Positions 60,101-64,000 of a stretch of 64,000 nucleotides of DNA are shown here, in pieces. The stretch comes from Clostridium sp. D33t1_170424_F3 (GTDB lineage: Bacteria > Bacillota > Clostridia > Oscillospirales > Acutalibacteraceae): contig NZ_JADPEG010000001.1 of assembly GCF_015667585.1 (NCBI RefSeq), positions 182,450 to 246,449 of the forward strand. Direction: 5' to 3'. Below the pieces are notes generated by a model that saw only the letters and a list, made by a program, of their open reading frames with translations, was not told where the DNA came from and searched no databases. Position 1 is the stretch's first letter, and every line of letters starts with the position of its first letter. The position numbers and the translations under genes were made by a program.

Positions 60101-61456
60101 TTAGATCTGGATGTTGGAGTGCTTCTTGGGCAGGCGGGAAACACGTTTGCCGTCCAGCATCTCCAGGTTGGCGATCAATCTTGCGCGCGTCTCTTCCGGA
60201 CGGATAATATCTTCAATATAGCCCTCGGCAGCCGCCGCGAACGGGGTCGCCTCTGTGGCTTTGTACTCTTCGATGAGCTTATTGCGGGCGTCCTTGGTGT
60301 TTCCGCTCTTCTTCAGGCGGTCGCTCCACAGGAACATGGCGGCTGTCTGGGGCGCCAGCGGGCAAACAACTGCATTGGCCCATGCCATGGTGTAATCCGC
60401 ATTCGCGCCGCGGCCTGCAACGGCCACATAAACCGGGCCATACGCCTCGCCAGTGATCACGGTGATCTTCGCCGTGGTCGCCTCGGAATAAGAATTGCTC
60501 AGCTTTGCAGCCTCGCGTACGGAGGAAAATTCTTTTGCATCCACCAGCGTTACAACCGGAATGGAAAACGCGTCGCAGAAGCGCACAAAGCGGGCCGCTT
60601 TGGAGCAGGCGTCCGCATCCAGCACACCGTTGTATGCAACAACGCCGACCGTCGCGCCGCCGATCAGGGAAAGGCCGGCTACCGCGGCGGTTCCGAACTG
60701 GCCGTTCAGCTCTACAAAGCTGTCCGTATCGGAAATTGCAGCGATTATCTTCTTTGCGTCCGCGCCGTTCGGAATCGCCGCACTTGCATTGCCCGCGTCC
60801 TCAAACACAGGAGCTCCGGAAAGGTTGTTGGAGGGGAGCACCGCAATCAGCTTGCGGACCTGCTCCATGGCCGCTTTGTCGTCCTTCGCAAGGATGGAAC
60901 AAACGCCCATTTTCGCAGCATTTTCCGCTGCACCATCTTTGCCGCTGGTCTCAATTGTAAGCTCCGCCTTCTCCGCCATGACTACAAAATCCGCGCTTGC
61001 GGCGATCATTGCGGAGGTGCCGATGCACGGGCCGAGCACAAGGGAAATCTGCGGTACAACACCGGAAAGATTGTTGTTTCCCAAAAGAATTTCGCCGTAT
61101 GCGGCAAGCATGTCCGCGCCCTGATTCAAGCGGCCTCCGATGGAATCGTAAATTCCCACCACCGGGGAACCGGTCTTGACTGCCAGGTCATAGATCTTTT
61201 TAATCTTTGCGGCCTGCGCTCTGGACATTGCGCCGCCGTCCACATCACTGTTCTGTATAAAGGCGTACACCGGGCTGCCGTTGATCTCGCCGTAGCCCGC
61301 TACCACCTCTGCGGAACCGTCGCCGGATTTTGCGAAGCTGTCGACCTCGTTGAAGGTGCCTTCGTCAAACAAAGCGGTGATGCGCTGAAATCCTTTTGTC
61401 TTTGCCGCGGCTTCACGGGAAGTCTGCAGCAATTCCGCACTGTTTCCTGTGCTCAT
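60101..61456 (-). CDS. Carboxyl transferase, 12S/MmdA type
   Basis: A 451-residue protein of the acetyl-CoA-carboxylase carboxyltransferase (crotonase-fold) family, which moves carboxyl from an acyl-CoA such as methylmalonyl-CoA to biotin. Family segments are GYGEINGSPVYAFIQNSDVDGG, split here as GYGEINGSPVYAF and QNSDVDGGAMSRAQ, VVGIYDSIGGRLNQGADML, and AVAGRGANADYTMAWANAVV. It is 55-70 residues shorter than usual 12S or MmdA subunits, the second crotonase half being the more divergent. GGAGG precedes the ATG. First gene of the operon. The acyl-CoA substrate is not certain. Confidence 0.85.
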   Translation of the reverse strand: MSTGNSAELLQTSREAAAKTKGFQRITALFDEGTFNEVDSFAKSGDGSAEVVAGYGEINGSPVYAFIQNSDVDGGAMSRAQAAKIKKIYDLAVKTGSPVVGIYDSIGGRLNQGADMLAAYGEILLGNNNLSGVVPQISLVLGPCIGTSAMIAASADFVVMAEKAELTIETSGKDGAAENAAKMGVCSILAKDDKAAMEQVRKLIAVLPSNNLSGAPVFEDAGNASAAIPNGADAKKIIAAISDTDSFVELNGQFGTAAVAGLSLIGGATVGVVAYNGVLDADACSKAARFVRFCDAFSIPVVTLVDAKEFSSVREAAKLSNSYSEATTAKITVITGEAYGPVYVAVAGRGANADYTMAWANAVVCPLAPQTAAMFLWSDRLKKSGNTKDARNKLIEEYKATEATPFAAAAEGYIEDIIRPEETRARLIANLEMLDGKRVSRLPKKHSNIQI

Positions 61457-61585
61457 GATGATAATTCCTCCATTCTATCGGTTAGGTGCTCCATTCCGCC
61501 CAGGGATTCGGCAGGCCGTTTTTCCGGGCGGTGAAAACATATAATGAAACGTTATCGCAATAAATAGATTATCACAATTGTTTTA

Positions 61586-61614
61586 ATTATAATATATTCC
61601 AAAAGGCTTGACAA
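61586..61614 (-). promoter_or_regulatory. Promoter of the transcarboxylase operon
   Basis: TTGTCA (61609-61614) and TATAAT (61586-61591), 17-base spacer. Downstream, AAACGTTATC-like sequence near 61543-61552 resembles the palindrome before the GH97 gene. Confidence 0.75.
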
Positions 61615-61636
61615 GAGTTAATTAAGCAATTCGATC

Positions 61637-62026
61637 TCATTCTTTACATATTTTCACAATCTTTGACAATTCGCAGACAAATGAATTTTCTTCTTCTACA
61701 AACCCGATGGGAGCGAGCAGCTTCCCCAAGCCTGCGATGTCCGTTGCGATGCGGTAAGCGCCCTTGTTAGCTCCATAAGAAGCCGCCGCGCGCATCAGGC
61801 TGTCCGAGCAGATCCGCGCGTTTAAATCCGGCTGCTCCAACCGGGAACCCTTGATTTCCATTTTGCGCATCCGCAGGACGGAATCCTTTATGTCCACCGC
61901 TACGTAGCCGAGCTCCTCGCTGGCATCCCCCATCAGCAGCACTGCCGTGTTATCTCCTCTGTCCGAAATGTCCGCCAGGATAGCTTCCTCTCTTTTTTTG
62001 TCTTCCATTGGCAGGATGGTGATCAT
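61637..62026 (-). CDS. Small GNAT-like protein
   Basis: A 129-residue protein. The second half, ICSDSLMRAAASYGANKGAYRIATD, then APIGFVEEEN, matches the C-terminal half of GNAT acetyltransferases, but the acetyl-CoA pyrophosphate loop (Q/RxxGxG/A) is not seen, so activity is doubtful. The ATG at 62026 has AGGGG about 10 bases upstream. Its first 77 bases overlap the end of rluB in another frame, an unusually long overlap. Function unknown. Confidence 0.65.
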   Translation of the reverse strand: MITILPMEDKKREEAILADISDRGDNTAVLLMGDASEELGYVAVDIKDSVLRMRKMEIKGSRLEQPDLNARICSDSLMRAAASYGANKGAYRIATDIAGLGKLLAPIGFVEEENSFVCELSKIVKICKE

Positions 62027-62792
62027 TTTCCTTATCCCCTTTCTGATTTTCACTGGCGCGCTTGTCCGCTTTTGCCGCGGCCTTCAGGCGCTTGATTTCA
62101 TCCGCCGTCAGCTCGCGCCATTTTCCCTGCTGCAGCATGCCGAGCCGCACCGGCCCGACCGCCGTCCGCTTCAGGCGTGCCACCTCCAGGCCGAGCGACT
62201 CGCACATTTTGCGGATCTCCCGGTTGCGGCCCTCATAGAGGACGATCTCCAGTACCACGCGCCCCGGCTCCTGCGAAATGACGCGTACGTCGGCGGGAGC
62301 CGTCTTTCTGCCGTCGACCTCTATGCCGACCGCAATCTGTGTCAGCTGGTCCTCCGTAACGGACGGGCGCACCGTAACGCGGTACGTCTTTGGGACGTGC
62401 CTGGAAGGATGCGTCATGGCGTTGGCAAACGCGCCGTCGTTCGTCATCAGCAAAAGCCCCTCCGAATCGCGGTCCAACCGTCCCACAGGATAAATGCGCT
62501 CCGGGATTTCCTTGACCAGCTCCGCCACGCACCGGCGGTCCATTTCATCGCTCATTGTGGTGATGAAACCGCGCGGCTTATGCAGCATAATATATATGTT
62601 ATTCTGTGCGTGCGTCTCCACAGGTTTCCCCTTCACAATGATCTTGTCCGTTTTGGGGTCCACCTTATCGCCAATCTTCGCCGTCACGCCGTTTACCTTG
62701 ACCGCGCCCGCTGCAATCAGCTCCTCCGCCTTACGCCGGGAAGCAATCCCGCTGTCTGCCAATACTTTTTGCAATCTGACATCTTTCGCCAT
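61950..62792 (-). CDS. rluB: 23S rRNA pseudouridine synthase, RsuA/RluB family
   Basis: A 280-residue rRNA modification enzyme. An S4 domain (1-60, RLQKVLADSGIASRRKAEELI) precedes the catalytic domain with PVGRLDRDSEGLLLMTNDG (catalytic Asp in GRLDRDS) and YEGRNREIRKMCESLG. The last 27 residues are Lys/Arg/His-rich and are encoded where the next gene has already begun, so this tail may be an accident of overlap. Start fixed by the SD-like AAAGGATG region before 62792. It is convergent with nothing; dac lies upstream in the same direction. Confidence 0.94.
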   Translation of the reverse strand: MAKDVRLQKVLADSGIASRRKAEELIAAGAVKVNGVTAKIGDKVDPKTDKIIVKGKPVETHAQNNIYIMLHKPRGFITTMSDEMDRRCVAELVKEIPERIYPVGRLDRDSEGLLLMTNDGAFANAMTHPSRHVPKTYRVTVRPSVTEDQLTQIAVGIEVDGRKTAPADVRVISQEPGRVVLEIVLYEGRNREIRKMCESLGLEVARLKRTAVGPVRLGMLQQGKWRELTADEIKRLKAAAKADKRASENQKGDKENDHHPANGRQKKRGSYPGGHFGQRR

Positions 62793-62818
62793 ACATTCAA
62801 CATCCTTTACATTTTACA

Positions 62819-62850
62819 GGGCCATGCCGGAACAGCATGGCCCGCTTTTT
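62819..62850. terminator. Hairpin between dac and rluB
   Basis: GGGCCATGC pairs with GCATGGCCC around a seven-base loop. The T run is on the plus strand (GCTTTTTG), while the genes on both sides read minus, so its function as a dac terminator is uncertain. Confidence 0.5.
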
Positions 62851-62855
62851 GTTTT

Positions 62856-64000
62856 CTATAAGAACAGATGCTTGATTACATCCGCGATCTTTTGAAACAG
62901 AGTCTTTTCCACCACCGGGCAATCGACGCCTTCTCCAGCGATCAAATCCGTCTGTATGAGTGTCGTTCCGTTCAGCCGGTAGGTAACGCGCCCCACCGTC
63001 TGGCCTGCCGCCACAGGCGCGTAGAGAAAGCGCGGCAGCTCCACAACGCGCTCCACCTGCGCCGCCTTGCCGCGCGGCACCACGACGGGATCCCCCGCCT
63101 CGCCCATGACGGAGAGCGTGGGTACTGTTCCTCCCACGACCGGCACGGATACGCGGTACGAGCTGTCGTCCACCGTCATCTGCTCCAGCTGTGAGAACCC
63201 GTAATTCAGCATCGCCTGGTGATCGTTCCAGTCGTCCGACGCATTGAGTGTCACAGCGATCAGCCGCACACCGTCCCGCTCCGCTGCGGAAACCAGACAG
63301 CGTCCGGACTTTTTGGTAAAGCCCGTTTTGACCCCCGTGCAATCCTCGTACATACTCAGCAATTTATTGTGGTTGGTATACCGCCGGGTCTGGTCGGGGT
63401 GTATGTAATCGATATTCATCGCTTTTTGCCCCACAATGTTGGCAAAATCCGGATTTTTCATCGCCGCCATGGCAAGCTTTGCCATATCATGCGCCGTGGA
63501 ATAATGCTGCTCGTCGTCCAATCCGGACGGCGTGACAAAATGTGTATGTTCCATGCCCAGCTCCTGCGCACGCTGGTTCATTAACACGGCGAAATCCTCC
63601 GCGGAACCCGCTACCGCGATCGCCGCCGAATTGGCCGCATCGTTTCCAGAGACAATCAGCATGCCCGCCGCCAAGCTCTTCAACGTCAGTTTATCGCCGG
63701 GCATCAGCCCCATGGAGGAACCCTCCACGCGCACCATCTGGTCGGTAATCGTAACGACCTTGTCGTCGGTAGAAGCTTTCTCCAATGCGATCAGCGCCGT
63801 CATGATCTTGGTCGTGCTGGCCATGGAATGCTGTTCTTCCTCGTTTTTGCCAAAGAGGATCTGGCCGTTGTCCGCGTTGATCAGCACCGCCGCATGCGCG
63901 GAGACCTGCGGTTCTCCCGCAGCGGCCTCCCCTTCGGCATACGCCTGGATAAAGCCGGGAAACGCGAGCATCCAGAAACATGTAACGCCCGCCAGTAACA
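62856..64000 (-). CDS. D-alanyl-D-alanine carboxypeptidase (PBP5/DacF type), 5'-truncated by window edge
   Basis: A serine penicillin-binding protein that removes the terminal D-Ala from peptidoglycan. The frame runs open to the window end, where codons before Met63971 (ending TCFW) continue a signal peptide cut near IQAYAEG, so the start lies outside. Active-site motifs: STTK in MASTTKIM, SGN in LIVSGNDAAN and KTG in VKTGFTKKSG. A C-terminal beta domain and an amphipathic end helix (FQKIADVIKHLFL) give membrane attachment. More than 380 residues visible. Confidence 0.95.
   Translation of the reverse strand, partial: LLAGVTCFWMLAFPGFIQAYAEGEAAAGEPQVSAHAAVLINADNGQILFGKNEEEQHSMASTTKIMTALIALEKASTDDKVVTITDQMVRVEGSSMGLMPGDKLTLKSLAAGMLIVSGNDAANSAAIAVAGSAEDFAVLMNQRAQELGMEHTHFVTPSGLDDEQHYSTAHDMAKLAMAAMKNPDFANIVGQKAMNIDYIHPDQTRRYTNHNKLLSMYEDCTGVKTGFTKKSGRCLVSAAERDGVRLIAVTLNASDDWNDHQAMLNYGFSQLEQMTVDDSSYRVSVPVVGGTVPTLSVMGEAGDPVVVPRGKAAQVERVVELPRFLYAPVAAGQTVGRVTYRLNGTTLIQTDLIAGEGVDCPVVEKTLFQKIADVIKHLFL

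Noticed and set aside
61540-61556. A cre (CcpA) site in the carboxyltransferase leader
   Set aside because: The sequence is off the cre consensus by one position in spacing, so it is mentioned only as a loose palindrome.
62797-63342. Alternative minus-strand frame inside the dac gene
   Set aside because: Gly/Arg-rich translation of another frame of dac; the dac frame has the SxxK, SxN and KTG motifs.

Overview
The window looks like chromosomal DNA of an anaerobic, fermentative Clostridia member, probably near Oscillospiraceae/Acutalibacteraceae. That placement is inferred from gene content, Shine-Dalgarno sites close to AGGAGG, the dgt-dnaG-rpoD and rpoB-rpoC-rpsL-rpsG-fusA-tuf orders and the [FeFe]-hydrogenase maturation genes; no database was searched. 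No tRNA, rRNA, CRISPR array or intact mobile element was seen.

Layout. 1-8.5 kb: the 3' part of alanine dehydrogenase (ald); a MATE efflux gene behind a consensus promoter and a structured leader ending in a terminator (a good guanidine-IV riboswitch candidate); and a 1975-residue secreted GH97-type glycosidase with many accessory modules. 8.9-15.3 kb: a hotdog thioesterase, an HD-domain protein, a MerR regulator with a 19-bp-spacer promoter, an orphan hybrid histidine kinase, a GntR-type regulator with two winged-helix modules, and dtd. 15.3-19.4 kb: promoter, structured leader and the operon TM1266-like/hydE/hydG/hydF that builds the H-cluster. 19.6-24.6 kb: a minus-strand housekeeping operon (DUF951, prfA, sua5, coaE, lytic transglycosylase, aspartyl aminopeptidase), divergent from birA. 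25.9-30.1 kb: gltX-glnS and a VanY-type carboxypeptidase. 30.2-33.3 kb: two small proteins, a nitroreductase, a YjdF-like membrane protein and a stress-type SDR.

33.3-45.6 kb is the transcription/translation core (rpoB, rpoC, rpsL, rpsG, fusA, tuf; minus strand) with separate promoters before rpoB, rpsL and tuf. 45.9-50.9 kb holds yigZ, dgt, dnaG, rpoD and an Rrf2 regulator. 51-54.2 kb holds rpmE, a VanY homologue that has lost every catalytic residue, and pyruvate kinase. 54.2-58.2 kb is a more AT-rich accessory patch: an ABC transporter, a lipoprotein and a divergent MerR regulator around a compact shared operator, plus non-coding debris. 58.2-61.6 kb is a three-gene biotin-dependent carboxyltransferase operon in the order 12S, 1.3S, 5S with no membrane decarboxylase subunit beside it, suggesting a soluble transcarboxylase. 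The window ends with a GNAT-like protein, rluB and a truncated penicillin-binding D,D-carboxypeptidase.

Connections: BirA (24.8 kb) would biotinylate the carrier at 59.7 kb. Pyruvate kinase, the transcarboxylase set, alanine dehydrogenase and HydEFG fit a pyruvate-centred, hydrogen-evolving fermentation.
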